Positions 9,494 through 18,788 of a stretch of DNA of 64,000 bases are shown here, piece by piece. A program made the position numbers and the translations under genes. Position 1 is the first letter of the stretch. Each line of letters begins with the position of its first letter. The notes beneath the pieces were generated by a model. It was not told the origin of the DNA. It saw only the letters and a list, made by a program, of their open reading frames with translations, and did no database searches. Source of the stretch: Scalindua sp964437425 (GTDB lineage Bacteria; Planctomycetota; Brocadiia; Brocadiales; Scalinduaceae); contig CAYTGO010000001.1 of assembly GCA_964437425.1 (NCBI GenBank), forward strand, positions 1 to 64,000. The letters run 5' to 3'.

Positions 9494-9535
9494 AAAGGGA
9501 ACTTGTGGTTGTATAAACTGCAAGTTCCCTTTTTT
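9494..9535 (+). terminator. Intrinsic terminator after the pseudopilin gene
   Basis: A perfect 12-bp stem (AAAGGGAACTTG at 9494-9505 with CAAGTTCCCTTT at 9521-9532), a 15-base loop and a run of T directly after. It lies 35 bases behind the pseudopilin stop codon. Confidence 0.9.
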
Positions 9536-9621
9536 ATTTTAAAACGGCATCATATACATATCCTGGATTACTTCTTCGTTACTTATTAATTCTTCTCTCG
9601 TCTGCAAAAACTATTTATGCC

Positions 9622-9649
9622 TTGCTTCTTGGTATTAAACAGGTAGAAT
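9622..9649 (+). promoter_or_regulatory. Putative promoter of the marR-efflux operon
   Basis: TTGCTT (9622-9627), a 16-base spacer and TAGAAT (9644-9649). It is followed at once by an imperfect palindrome and then the marR start codon, which fits an autoregulated MarR promoter. Confidence 0.45.
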
Positions 9650-9651
9650 AA

Positions 9652-9676
9652 TAGGTTACTATTAAATAGCAGGCTA
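9652..9676. promoter_or_regulatory. Putative MarR operator (12-1-12 imperfect palindrome)
   Basis: TAGGTTACTATT and AATAGCAGGCTA are separated by one base; 9 of 12 positions pair. The element lies between the putative -10 box (9644-9649) and the marR ATG at 9682, where a bound dimer would block initiation. The size and symmetry fit a MarR-family site; binding by this MarR is inferred. Confidence 0.45.
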
Positions 9677-9681
9677 TCAAT

Positions 9682-10137
9682 ATGTTAGAATACGATTTTA
9701 AGGAAAGCATTGGTTACTCAGTTGCAATGGCGAATCGAGCCTTGAGGAAGGCTTTAGATGCTGAATTGGAGTACTACGGGATCACATTTTCCCAATGGCA
9801 GATCCTTGCAGGCCTGGCCCTGAAAGGTGAAACTTCTCAGGTTAAGCTGGCCGAACTGATTGGAGTCGAAGGCCCTACACTGGTTAGAACTCTTGACAGG
9901 ATGGAACAAAAGGGTTGGATCAGGCGAAAGGTATCTTCACGCGACCGTCGACAAAAATTAATTTCTCCAACAAAGAAGGTGGAAGGTGTATGGAAGAAGA
10001 TGACCGAATGTGCTCATGGAGTAAGAGATGAAGCAGTTAAAGGGATTTCAGCGAAAGATGTTGCAAACTTGCAAAAGCTTTTGAAAAAAATAAGGGAGAA
10101 TCTGAATGGACAATTCGGGACAGAAAATTCTGTGTAG
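9682..10137 (+). CDS. MarR-family transcriptional regulator
   Basis: A 151-residue winged-helix protein with the MarR layout: an N-terminal dimerisation helix, a DNA-reading helix region (SQVKLAELIGVEGPTLVRTL), then the wing with the family hallmark DRRQK (RKVSSRDRRQKLISPT) and a C-terminal dimerisation helix. The stop lies 31 bases inside the next gene, the membrane fusion protein of an RND pump, so the two are translated in one operon. MarR proteins usually repress such pumps and release DNA on binding toxic compounds. A palindrome directly upstream may be its operator. Confidence 0.9.
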   Translation: MLEYDFKESIGYSVAMANRALRKALDAELEYYGITFSQWQILAGLALKGETSQVKLAELIGVEGPTLVRTLDRMEQKGWIRRKVSSRDRRQKLISPTKKVEGVWKKMTECAHGVRDEAVKGISAKDVANLQKLLKKIRENLNGQFGTENSV

Positions 10138-11209
10138 TTGTAATAAGAAAGAAGGCTATCTGTTATTGGGTTCTGGAATAGTAGCCTTTCTCACCATCGC
10201 TCTGTTTTTTATATCTGACAAGAGCATGGCACAGGGGCAGATGCACAAAACTCCTGTGGTTGTATCACGCGTTGTCCAGATGGATGTGCGGCAGCCGGTT
10301 AGAATGGTGGGTACAGTCTTTCCTCTCAGGGAAAGTATTGTTGCCTGTGCTATTGAGGGGTTGGTAGTAGAATTTCCTGTAAAAAAAGGTGATTATGTAG
10401 AAAAAGGGCAGGAGTTGGCAAAATTCAGAACAAAAACTCTGGAAATACAGCTTAAAGGTGCAAAAGCAGATGAACATCTCGCTCGTATAAAATATCAGCG
10501 TGCCAAGGAACTTTATGAGGGCAAAACAATCTCACATCAGGAACTTGACGAGTTTGAGACTATATTGGTAGCGCAGGAGGCAGAGGTAGAAGGTGTTGAG
10601 GATGAAATTGGAAAGTGCACAATTGCGGCGCCCTTTGATGGAAGGATTACGGAAGAAAGTACTGAAGTAGGTCAATGGCTTAAAAAGGGAGACAGTGTTA
10701 TTTCCATGTTGCAATTGGACTCTGTGAAAGTCAGGGTTCCTGTTCCGGAAAAATATATTCAAGGTTTGAATGTTGGGGACGAGAGCGTTGTCAACTTTCC
10801 GGCACTGGGAAATATAACAAGAACCGGTCACATAGTTCATATAGTACCCCAGGCAGACAAACGTGCCAGAACATTCCCGGTTTATATCAAGATAGATAAT
10901 AAAGATGAGGCGATTAAAAGTGGTATGTTTGCAGAGGCAACATTTGAAATGGGAGCTCTATTATCAGCAACAATGATCTTGAAGGAAGGTATAGTGAGGC
11001 GTGGAGGCGGAGAATTCATATATCTGGCAGTGGATGGAAAGGTAACAGAAGTACCCGTTCAGACCGGTATTGCTCACAAAAATCTAATCCAGATTATGGG
11101 TGATATAAAGCCGGGTATCGATGTAATTGTAAGGGGTAATGAGCGTGTTCGCAATGCACAAGACATACAAGTAACCGGGAGGATGGATCCAGAGGAGATT
11201 GACGATTGA
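10106..11209 (+). CDS. RND efflux periplasmic adaptor (membrane fusion protein, HlyD/AcrA type)
   Basis: A 367-residue adaptor that bridges an inner-membrane RND pump and an outer-membrane channel. It shows one N-terminal membrane anchor (about residues 18-38), a lipoyl/barrel-sandwich half (VEFPVKKGDYVEKGQELAKF), a helical hairpin (about residues 108-155), the second lipoyl half (IAAPFDGRITEES) and beta-barrel and membrane-proximal domains. It overlaps the marR end by 32 bases and is followed 57 bases later by the pump gene. No outer-membrane factor gene is adjacent, so the channel must be supplied from elsewhere. Confidence 0.92.
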   Translation: MDNSGQKILCSCNKKEGYLLLGSGIVAFLTIALFFISDKSMAQGQMHKTPVVVSRVVQMDVRQPVRMVGTVFPLRESIVACAIEGLVVEFPVKKGDYVEKGQELAKFRTKTLEIQLKGAKADEHLARIKYQRAKELYEGKTISHQELDEFETILVAQEAEVEGVEDEIGKCTIAAPFDGRITEESTEVGQWLKKGDSVISMLQLDSVKVRVPVPEKYIQGLNVGDESVVNFPALGNITRTGHIVHIVPQADKRARTFPVYIKIDNKDEAIKSGMFAEATFEMGALLSATMILKEGIVRRGGGEFIYLAVDGKVTEVPVQTGIAHKNLIQIMGDIKPGIDVIVRGNERVRNAQDIQVTGRMDPEEIDD

Positions 11210-11266
11210 CGATTTGAAAAAGATTTTAGCTGTATGTATCTATGAAATCTGCGTCCTATTAGATCT

Positions 11267-14200
11267 ATGAAGATTATAGAATATTCAACAAAAAATCCAG
11301 TTAAGGTGGCAGTGGGGTCAATATTTGTGCTGCTCTTTGGTTTTCTTGCTCTGTTTCGAATCCCTGTCCAACTCGTTCCTGATGTAGAAAAACCACAGAT
11401 TACAGTAGAAACCCGTTGGATAGGAGCAAGCCCGGAAGAGGTTGAGCAGGAGATAATCCATGAACAGGAAGAGATGCTGAAAAGTGTTGAGAACCTGAGA
11501 AAATTGACTTCTAAAAGCTTCAATGGACGCGGTCAAATATTACTGGAATTTGTTGTTGGGGTGGATAAAGCCGCTGCACTTCTGGATGTTGCGAATAAAC
11601 TGAATCAGGTACGGGAGTATCCTGAGAATGTGGATGAGCCGGTTATAAAGACTGTAAACACCGGTGACCGGCCTATTGCATGGTTTACATTACGAACACT
11701 TCCTGGAAACGATCTTGATGTTAATGAGTTGCGAGATTTTTCGGAAGATCATATTGAATCAAGATTTGAGAGGGTACCCGGGGTTGCAAACAGTAACATC
11801 TATGGCGGTGCTGAGAGAGAGATGCAGGTTGTCATAGACCCGCATGCGTTGGCCAGCACCCAACTGACGATTTTAGATGTTCGCAGGGCCCTGACCTCTA
11901 CGAATTCAAATATAAGCGGAGGTGATATAGATGAGGGTAAGAACAGATTTGTCGTTAGGACTCTGGGACAATTTAAGTCTGTCGAAGAAATAGAGAATCT
12001 GGTCATTACAAAGCGGGATGATATTCCTGTTTATATCAGGGATATAGCGGAAGTACAGCTTGGATACAAGAAGCTGGAAGCATTCGTCAGGCAGAAGAAT
12101 GAACAGTCCATAGCCATAAATGCACAGAGGGAGGTGGGCGCAAACGTCTTAACTGTCATGGAGGGAATACGGGAGGCGTGCAGTGAGTTAAATGAAAACC
12201 TGTTGAGAGACAGGGGATTGGCGCTTGAACAGGTTTATGACGAGACTGAATATATAAAATCATCAATAGGCCTGGTGAGACAGAATGTTGTTGTTGGTGG
12301 TCTCCTGGCGATTATGGTACTCATCTTATTTCTCAGAAGCTGGCGTAGTACACTCGTAATTGGCTTGGCTATACCGATCAGTGCAATAGGTACCTTCCTC
12401 ATGGTTACACTCCTGGGACGTACGCTTAATGTGGTCAGTCTGGCAGGGATAGCTTTTGCTGTCGGGATGGTGGTTGACAGTGCTATTGTAGTATTGGAAA
12501 ATATATTTCGTCACTGGCAGTCTGGTGAAGATCCATTTGGGGCCGCTTACAAAGGAACCACAGAGGTATGGGGAGCTGTATTGGCTTCCACGTTGACTAC
12601 CATCGGAGTATTCATACCCGTAATTCTCGTTGAGCAGGAGGTTGGGCAACTGTTCAGGGACATAGCACTGGCCATAAGCTTTGCTGTCGGTTTATCACTC
12701 ATTGTTGCTATTACGGTAATACCGACAACTGCAGCAAGGATTCTCTCCCGAGGAAAGAAGAGTGGAGCTGACGATAACGTCAGGGACACGAAATCAGTGG
12801 GAAGCGGTAACCGGCTGGTTTTATTTGGACGCAATTTAACTGATAAGATTGTAGGCGTTGTAGATTATTTAACGAACACATTAAAAAGGCGTTTAGTAAC
12901 GATTTTTGCATTAGTTTTTATTTCAATATTTCTTACCTGGTGGATGATTCCGGAAATGGAGTATTTGCCAGAAGGGAATCGTAACCTGATTCTGGCCATT
13001 ATGCTGCCTCCACCGGGTTATAGTTTGGAAGAACAGAGAACTATCGGGCTGGCTCTGGAAAAGGAACTAAGTCCTTATTGGATAGCCAAAGCGGGAACAA
13101 AGGAGGCTGAAATGCTGGACGGACCTCCTATCAAGCATGGGTTTTATGTTTCCCGAGGGAGATCTGTATTTATGGGTATGATATCGGCAGAACCTGAAAG
13201 GGTTGCAGAACTTATCCCTGTTCTCAGACGGATGTGTGGGAAGATCCCGGGCATGATAACGATAGTACAGCAGTCAAGTTTGTTTGAACGTGGGTTGAGT
13301 GGAGGTCGTGCAATAGACATTGAACTTTCCGGGCCTGACTTGAATCGTCTGGTATATTATGGGGCGCAGGTGTTTGGTCAGGTAATACAGGTGTTTCCTC
13401 CCGGTACACAGGCACGTCCAGTTCCCAGCCTTGAGCTTGGGAGTCCGGAATTACAGGTTCGGCCTAGATTGGAACATGCGACCGAGCTGGGACTGACATC
13501 TGCTGATATAGGATATATTATTGATACTCTTGTGGACGGGGCTTTTGCCGGTGATTACTGGCATGAGGGAGATAAAATAGATCTTGTGATCTTTGGGCAG
13601 AGTAAATATATTGAACGAACTCAGGATCTGGAGCAGATATTCATTTTTACTCCATCAGGTGATTATGTGCCGTTGAGTACAGTGGCGGATATACAGCTGG
13701 GAGTAGGCCCGGAAGAGATAGATCATATCGAGAGGGAGCGTTCTATTGTAATACAGGTAATACCTCCGCGAACAATGCCGCTGGAAAGAGCACTTGGCGT
13801 AATAGATACAAAAATACTTGCACCAATGGTTGAGAACGGTTTACTGGGAGATCTTTATAAGGCTAATCTGGCAGGTACTGCCGATAAGCTTCAGGAGGCA
13901 CGCAGGGCGTTACAGTGGAATCTTATTCTGGCTATTGCGATTGCTTATCTGTTGATGGCCGCACTCTTTGAGTCATTCCTCTACCCGTTAGTTATAATGT
14001 GTAGTGTCCCTCTGGCTGCCGTTGGCGGTTTTGTAGGTCTTGCGACCCTGAATATATTTACGTTACAGGTAATGGATGTGCTTACCATGCTCGGATTCGT
14101 TATCTTAATAGGGACGGTGATAAACAATGCGATCCTGATAGTGCACCAGGCTCTTAATAATATGCGGGAAGAGAAGATGGAATCACGTCAGGCACTTATA

Positions 14201-14434
14201 GAGAGCGTGAGGACACGTATCCGTCCAATATTTATGAGCGTGACAACAACTGTTTTTGGTATGATGCCACTTGTTATATTCCCGGGTGCGGGAAGTGAAC
14301 TTTATCGCGGCCTTGGCAGTGTTGTATTAGGTGGTCTTATCGTTTCTACAATCTTTACGCTGCTCCTGATCCCGGCAGTTTTCAGTCTGGTTATGGATAT
14401 TAAGAAGCGTTTAGGGTTGAGCATGGAAGTATAG
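11267..14434 (+). CDS. RND-family multidrug efflux pump, inner-membrane subunit (AcrB/MexB-like)
   Basis: The 1055 residues follow the RND plan: membrane helix 1 near the N-terminus, a large porter loop (about residues 33-335), six helices, a second porter loop (about 560-870) and six further helices. The helix-4 proton-relay region reads GMVVDSAIVVLENIFRHW; a single Asp followed by Ser is common outside the AcrB subgroup. Length is normal for HAE-type drug pumps. Together with the adaptor and the MarR regulator it forms a three-gene efflux operon; substrate unknown. No terminator is obvious in the 109 bases before the convergent TPR gene. Confidence 0.93.
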   Translation: MKIIEYSTKNPVKVAVGSIFVLLFGFLALFRIPVQLVPDVEKPQITVETRWIGASPEEVEQEIIHEQEEMLKSVENLRKLTSKSFNGRGQILLEFVVGVDKAAALLDVANKLNQVREYPENVDEPVIKTVNTGDRPIAWFTLRTLPGNDLDVNELRDFSEDHIESRFERVPGVANSNIYGGAEREMQVVIDPHALASTQLTILDVRRALTSTNSNISGGDIDEGKNRFVVRTLGQFKSVEEIENLVITKRDDIPVYIRDIAEVQLGYKKLEAFVRQKNEQSIAINAQREVGANVLTVMEGIREACSELNENLLRDRGLALEQVYDETEYIKSSIGLVRQNVVVGGLLAIMVLILFLRSWRSTLVIGLAIPISAIGTFLMVTLLGRTLNVVSLAGIAFAVGMVVDSAIVVLENIFRHWQSGEDPFGAAYKGTTEVWGAVLASTLTTIGVFIPVILVEQEVGQLFRDIALAISFAVGLSLIVAITVIPTTAARILSRGKKSGADDNVRDTKSVGSGNRLVLFGRNLTDKIVGVVDYLTNTLKRRLVTIFALVFISIFLTWWMIPEMEYLPEGNRNLILAIMLPPPGYSLEEQRTIGLALEKELSPYWIAKAGTKEAEMLDGPPIKHGFYVSRGRSVFMGMISAEPERVAELIPVLRRMCGKIPGMITIVQQSSLFERGLSGGRAIDIELSGPDLNRLVYYGAQVFGQVIQVFPPGTQARPVPSLELGSPELQVRPRLEHATELGLTSADIGYIIDTLVDGAFAGDYWHEGDKIDLVIFGQSKYIERTQDLEQIFIFTPSGDYVPLSTVADIQLGVGPEEIDHIERERSIVIQVIPPRTMPLERALGVIDTKILAPMVENGLLGDLYKANLAGTADKLQEARRALQWNLILAIAIAYLLMAALFESFLYPLVIMCSVPLAAVGGFVGLATLNIFTLQVMDVLTMLGFVILIGTVINNAILIVHQALNNMREEKMESRQALIESVRTRIRPIFMSVTTTVFGMMPLVIFPGAGSELYRGLGSVVLGGLIVSTIFTLLLIPAVFSLVMDIKKRLGLSMEV

Positions 14435-14543
14435 CAATTCACGGGTGAATTCGCTTGTATGTGTAGCTTGATTATCTGAGAGATTTTCGTCTGCCAAAGA
14501 ACACGCCTGGTGACCTTTCTCCTGAATTATATTAGGGGATTGA

Positions 14544-15821
14544 TTATTCAGTACCGGTTTTGTTCTTCAAATCAGATATGAATTCCGGGTCGATGGGATA
14601 TCCCAGCTCCTCGGCTTTTGCTGCATGTTCTAATGCCATGTCAAACTTCTCGATTTCATAATAAGACTCGGCCAGTCGATATTGTGTTTCCGGGTCCATA
14701 GGGTTTATGGACATAGCTTTTTTATACTCTGTTATTGCTTCTTTGTATTGCAGATTCATGGCGTATGCCTCTCCAAGATAGAAGCATAAAAATGAATCAT
14801 TTGGATTTGAGTTTATGGCTTGCCTACATAAGGAGATTGCCTCATCGATTAAATCCATATCTAAATACAGTGCACTAAGGTTTAAATATGCATCTACAAA
14901 TTTGGGATTGCTTTCTACTGCTTTTTTATACATTATTATGGCATCGCTAAACATTTCCTTGTCCGCATAGGCATTACCAAGATTATAATGAGCTTCCGGT
15001 TCCTTAGAATCAAGTTCAAGTATTCTTCTAAATTCGTCAATTGCTTTATCAATCTCGCCAGCATCATAAAATGCTGTACCTTTCCTCAATAGTTCTTCTA
15101 TTGAAGCGTCCTTTGCTGTCTTGTCTGCCCTTGTCAGGTTCGCCATTTTATCTGAAGTTTTTTCGCTTTTAGATGTTTCTTCAGGTTTACCTGCAGCTCT
15201 TTTTTGTTGATGAACCTGTCCAAGCTTATTAAGAATGTCGTCACGGGGTTTAATTTCGAGGGCTTTTTTGTATTCGGCAATAGCCTCGTCAAGCTTGCCT
15301 TCTTTAAAATAATTGTCACCAAGTGTAATCAGTTTTTCAATATCCTCTAAGGTTGGCTTTTCCGGTATTTCGATGTATTCACCCTCTTGCTTCAATAGTT
15401 TTTCATAGAGTGCAAATTCTTTCTCTGCCAGTTTTTTGTTTCCCTCTTCTCTATAAGCAAACCCCAGATCATAATGTGCATTGGCAATGTCAGGGTTAAT
15501 TTCCAGCGCTTTATTGCAGGCAGTAATTGCGGCTTTGTGTGTTCCCTTCCAGTTATACGCATTTGCAAGTGACGCATATATTTCAGCTTTCAGTTGGTCT
15601 TGATCTTCATTCAGTAGCGGTAGGGCTTTCTTAAATTCAACTATCGCATCTGGAATGAGTTTCCTGGCAAGAAATCTATCACCTCTTTCAAAGTGGCCTT
15701 CAGCGGTCTGTGAATGCTTTTCTTCTGTTTGTGGTTGCTCCGCATCAGTTTGTGCGAAACAAGAATAGGAAAATAAAAAACTAACAACTACAAGTAATAT
15801 GACTTTATTCAGTATATTCAT
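14544..15821 (-). CDS. Exported tetratricopeptide-repeat protein
   Basis: A 425-residue protein with an N-terminal signal peptide (hydrophobic core LLVVVSFLFSYSC, probable cleavage after SCFA). About nine TPR units follow in two blocks (about residues 40-205 and 238-410), joined by a charged linker rich in Lys, Glu and Ser. TPR blocks mediate protein-protein contacts, so this is likely a periplasmic scaffold. Its ATG overlaps the stop of the NnrS-like gene by 4 bases, so both are translated from one mRNA, hinting at assembly of a membrane haem complex. No enzyme domain is visible. Confidence 0.8.
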   Translation of the reverse strand: MNILNKVILLVVVSFLFSYSCFAQTDAEQPQTEEKHSQTAEGHFERGDRFLARKLIPDAIVEFKKALPLLNEDQDQLKAEIYASLANAYNWKGTHKAAITACNKALEINPDIANAHYDLGFAYREEGNKKLAEKEFALYEKLLKQEGEYIEIPEKPTLEDIEKLITLGDNYFKEGKLDEAIAEYKKALEIKPRDDILNKLGQVHQQKRAAGKPEETSKSEKTSDKMANLTRADKTAKDASIEELLRKGTAFYDAGEIDKAIDEFRRILELDSKEPEAHYNLGNAYADKEMFSDAIIMYKKAVESNPKFVDAYLNLSALYLDMDLIDEAISLCRQAINSNPNDSFLCFYLGEAYAMNLQYKEAITEYKKAMSINPMDPETQYRLAESYYEIEKFDMALEHAAKAEELGYPIDPEFISDLKNKTGTE

Positions 15822-17557
15822 GACTTTTTAATTCTTTCATTTAAAGCTTTAAGAAGGCTATCTATTTCAACCGGGTGTATTTTTGTTGCTTGCTTAATTG
15901 TAAACATTTTTGCCACAGTCTTCCTTGCAGCAGGGCTGGCAAGTTGTTTAAATCCAAACTCCAGGAACACCTCCAGTATCTCAGGATACTGTTCAATTGC
16001 AAGAGCAATGTTTGTGTCTGCTGTTATTTCCGTTAATTTCTCTTCCGGTTCTTCAATATCCTCGTCTTCCGCGTTCATTGTCTTCCATACGTTGTACCCG
16101 AAGATGCCTATTGCCGTCAGCTCAATCCAACCTGAAAATCCTATAAGAGAGTAATAAAAATCTTCAGAACGTGAGAGCCCGATCATTATCTGAGTATAAA
16201 CCCGAAGGAAACAACCGATATTTATGAGATAAAAGGATAGATTAGCAAGTCTTATGCTATGCATATCTACGCCCTTAAAAGTGGGAACCATCTTTGATGC
16301 GTATCCTATTATCATAAAAGTTACAAAACCAACTGCCAGGGCGTGATTTGCTGCGCCATGGAATAAATACTGTGCTTCTGAAAATGTCGCAAAGAGGGGT
16401 TTTGCCCCAAGAATAAGCACACCAATAATTAACCAGGCATAAGCGGTCCTGATAGTTTTTGAATAGCTTCTATCCATTACAACATCATCAAGTTCCTGTG
16501 TGGACTTTTCAAAGATTCTGATACCATAGACAAACAGTAAAATACTGAATGCGACTAAATAAACTGTAAGATTCGAAATTGGTATCAAGAATGGAAACTT
16601 GTAGCTTAAAGAGTGAGAAATGAAATAGAAAGGTATGGTTAGATTTAAGAGCCAGAATGTTGTATTTATAGCACCAATCCTGGCCGTGCCTACATCAAGG
16701 AAGGCGTATACTGTCCTGATGTTCACGGCAAAAATAAACATGAAAACAAATCCCAGTAGAAATACGTGTACAAAAGGGCTGTAAACTGTTTTCGGAATAT
16801 CGTTTGTACCTGCTATAAGCATATATCCGTCCATAAACAAATTTGCTACACCGCACAGCAGAAACCATAATACCCCTGCCACGATAAATTTATCATATGC
16901 TTCTCTCTTCTCTTTGCTCGCAAGGACGGTACTGATGATGATAAATGCAAATACTGCAACTGCCAGGAATTCCAGCAGACCGGAGATTGGCAGGAGGAAG
17001 CTCGTTATTTTATTGGCGTATGGTTGAACGAGTATCCTTAAAACAGTTCCTGTGACCATGAGATAGAAGCACACGGTTGTCAGTTCACGGTATTTGAGTT
17101 CGACGTTCTTAACCCGGGGGACTATATAGTACGCAAAACCGATTATGCAAAGACCTATCCATCCAAACATTTGGGCATGACCATGTGTCTGAACCAGAGA
17201 ATGAACTGCAGAATGAAAATTTTGCTTTGAACCTATGTAGGTTAATATGATGGCACCAACCGCGACTCCAATTGTCAATGCCATTAAAATAGCTGTTTTG
17301 AAAAATTTAGAGTATACCTTGTCTTCTACCAACTTCACTTCTTCCGCGTTTTCATCTACACCTTTTTCTATGGCAGCTTTCAATTCCTCAACAATTTCGT
17401 CGTAATCAACTTCATGTGCTTTTGCAAAAAATGCCAGAGGCTCATTCGGTCCCCTTACGCCTCCTGCCACGACAAGATTGTATTTTCTGAAGACTGCCAT
17501 GGTTTGAGGATATTTCTTAACCAGATCTTTTATTATTGTATTTCTATTAATTTCCAT
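15818..17557 (-). CDS. NnrS-like polytopic haem-copper-type membrane protein flanked by two DUF1858 domains
   Basis: The 579-residue protein starts with a DUF1858-like domain (about residues 3-62; IIKDLVKKYPQTMAVFRKY), then roughly twelve membrane helices with the NnrS/haem-copper-oxidase-like pattern (HGHAQMFGWIGLCIIG; LFHGAANHALAVGFVTFMI), and ends with a second DUF1858-like domain (about residues 505-575; NIALAIEQYPEILEVFLEF). NnrS proteins are tied to nitric oxide stress and denitrification; DUF1858 is associated with nitrogen-oxide and redox proteins. A role in NO or redox metabolism is therefore plausible. It overlaps the downstream TPR gene by 4 bases. Confidence 0.75.
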   Translation of the reverse strand: MEINRNTIIKDLVKKYPQTMAVFRKYNLVVAGGVRGPNEPLAFFAKAHEVDYDEIVEELKAAIEKGVDENAEEVKLVEDKVYSKFFKTAILMALTIGVAVGAIILTYIGSKQNFHSAVHSLVQTHGHAQMFGWIGLCIIGFAYYIVPRVKNVELKYRELTTVCFYLMVTGTVLRILVQPYANKITSFLLPISGLLEFLAVAVFAFIIISTVLASKEKREAYDKFIVAGVLWFLLCGVANLFMDGYMLIAGTNDIPKTVYSPFVHVFLLGFVFMFIFAVNIRTVYAFLDVGTARIGAINTTFWLLNLTIPFYFISHSLSYKFPFLIPISNLTVYLVAFSILLFVYGIRIFEKSTQELDDVVMDRSYSKTIRTAYAWLIIGVLILGAKPLFATFSEAQYLFHGAANHALAVGFVTFMIIGYASKMVPTFKGVDMHSIRLANLSFYLINIGCFLRVYTQIMIGLSRSEDFYYSLIGFSGWIELTAIGIFGYNVWKTMNAEDEDIEEPEEKLTEITADTNIALAIEQYPEILEVFLEFGFKQLASPAARKTVAKMFTIKQATKIHPVEIDSLLKALNERIKKS

Positions 17558-17685
17558 AACGAATTTTCGTTGTAGCTGTCCTAAATGAAAAGTAAAAATT
17601 ATTTGCTGTAAAAACGGCTTTATAATAACCGATTTATTGCATTTTATAAATTGTTTTTTATTTCAATTTTTTAAGTTGTTACAAA

Positions 17686-18762
17686 TCATAAATAACTGCT
17701 ATAACCTTTCTCTTTTAAGAGTTCTGTCAGTTTCTTAATATCTTCAGCACTGTTTTTGTTACAAACTATAGTAACATCTTTTGTATTCACTATAATCATA
17801 TCAGACACATTGATTGTTGTTATCAGGCGCTCATTGTCTCCAATAATTATATTTCCATGTGTGTCAAATCCACAATGTTTACCCAATATTGTATTACTAT
17901 CTTTATCAGATTTGTTTAATCTTTCAACAGCAAGCCAGGAACCAACATCGTCCCATGTAAAATCGACTTCAATTATCTTTACATTTGATGCCTTTTCCAT
18001 TATGCCATAATCTATTGAGATATTTTCAAACTTTTCATATTCATGGCTAATCACGTTTGACTCATCAGGGGTTTCCAGAGATTTTCCGATTCTTTCAAGT
18101 CCCTGAGACAAGTCTGGCATAAGAGTTTTTATATTTTCTAATATCGTATTTACCGACCAGACAAACATGCCACTGTTCCAGTAATATGAGCCACTCTTCA
18201 AGAAGTTTTCTGCAGTAGTACGGTCCGGTTTTTCAGTAAAACATTTTACATCATAAACCGAGAGATTTTGAAGATTAGTTGAATCTTCGTCTCTTTGTAT
18301 ATAGCCGTAATTTGACGATGGCTCTGTAGGTTTAATTCCGAACGTAACAAGGGCACTCTTTTCTGTGGCGAGTTCTTCCGCACATTTTAACGCTTTTAAA
18401 AAAAGATCGGGAGGTTCAATTATATGGTCTGCCGTCATTACGGCCATGATGGCATTGGGATCTCTCTTTGAAATTATGGCTGCTGCGAGGCCAATACATG
18501 CGGCCGTGTTTCTGCCAAAAGGCTCTGATATAATATTTTTTGCCGGTATTTGAGACAACTCTTCTGCAACACTCTCAGCCAGAGTAGCCGTCGTTACAAC
18601 ATAAATATTCTCTGGAGGAATCTCGCTAATAATACGATCAACAGTCTGTGTAATCATCGTCTCTTGTCCCGTGATCTTCAAGAGCTGTTTTGGCGTTTTC
18701 TTCCTACTCCAGGGCCAAAACCGGGTGCCTGAACCACCTGCCATGATAACTGCATATAACAT
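17686..18762 (-). CDS. manC: Mannose-1-phosphate guanylyltransferase (single-domain ManC type)
   Basis: Makes GDP-mannose from GTP and mannose-1-phosphate. The N-terminal nucleotide-binding signature VIMAGGSGTRFWPWSRKKTP with the downstream PKQLL, the central FTEKPD and the YYWNSGMFVW stretch are diagnostic. At 358 residues it carries only the transferase and a short beta-helix, without the C-terminal phosphomannose isomerase of the long ManC/AlgA form. It is the first of a minus-strand run manC-rsmE-ilvB and supplies a GDP-sugar for the glycan genes elsewhere in the window. Confidence 0.92.
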   Translation of the reverse strand: MLYAVIMAGGSGTRFWPWSRKKTPKQLLKITGQETMITQTVDRIISEIPPENIYVVTTATLAESVAEELSQIPAKNIISEPFGRNTAACIGLAAAIISKRDPNAIMAVMTADHIIEPPDLFLKALKCAEELATEKSALVTFGIKPTEPSSNYGYIQRDEDSTNLQNLSVYDVKCFTEKPDRTTAENFLKSGSYYWNSGMFVWSVNTILENIKTLMPDLSQGLERIGKSLETPDESNVISHEYEKFENISIDYGIMEKASNVKIIEVDFTWDDVGSWLAVERLNKSDKDSNTILGKHCGFDTHGNIIIGDNERLITTINVSDMIIVNTKDVTIVCNKNSAEDIKKLTELLKEKGYSSYL

Positions 18763-18788
18763 AGTAGTATTTCAAAATGTTAAAAAAA

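Noticed and set aside
12470..12510. Asp-Ser instead of Asp-Asp in the RND pump proton-relay helix
   Set aside because: Many RND pumps outside the AcrB subgroup have a single Asp here (VDSAIVVLEN/VDNAIVVLEN), so this is ordinary.
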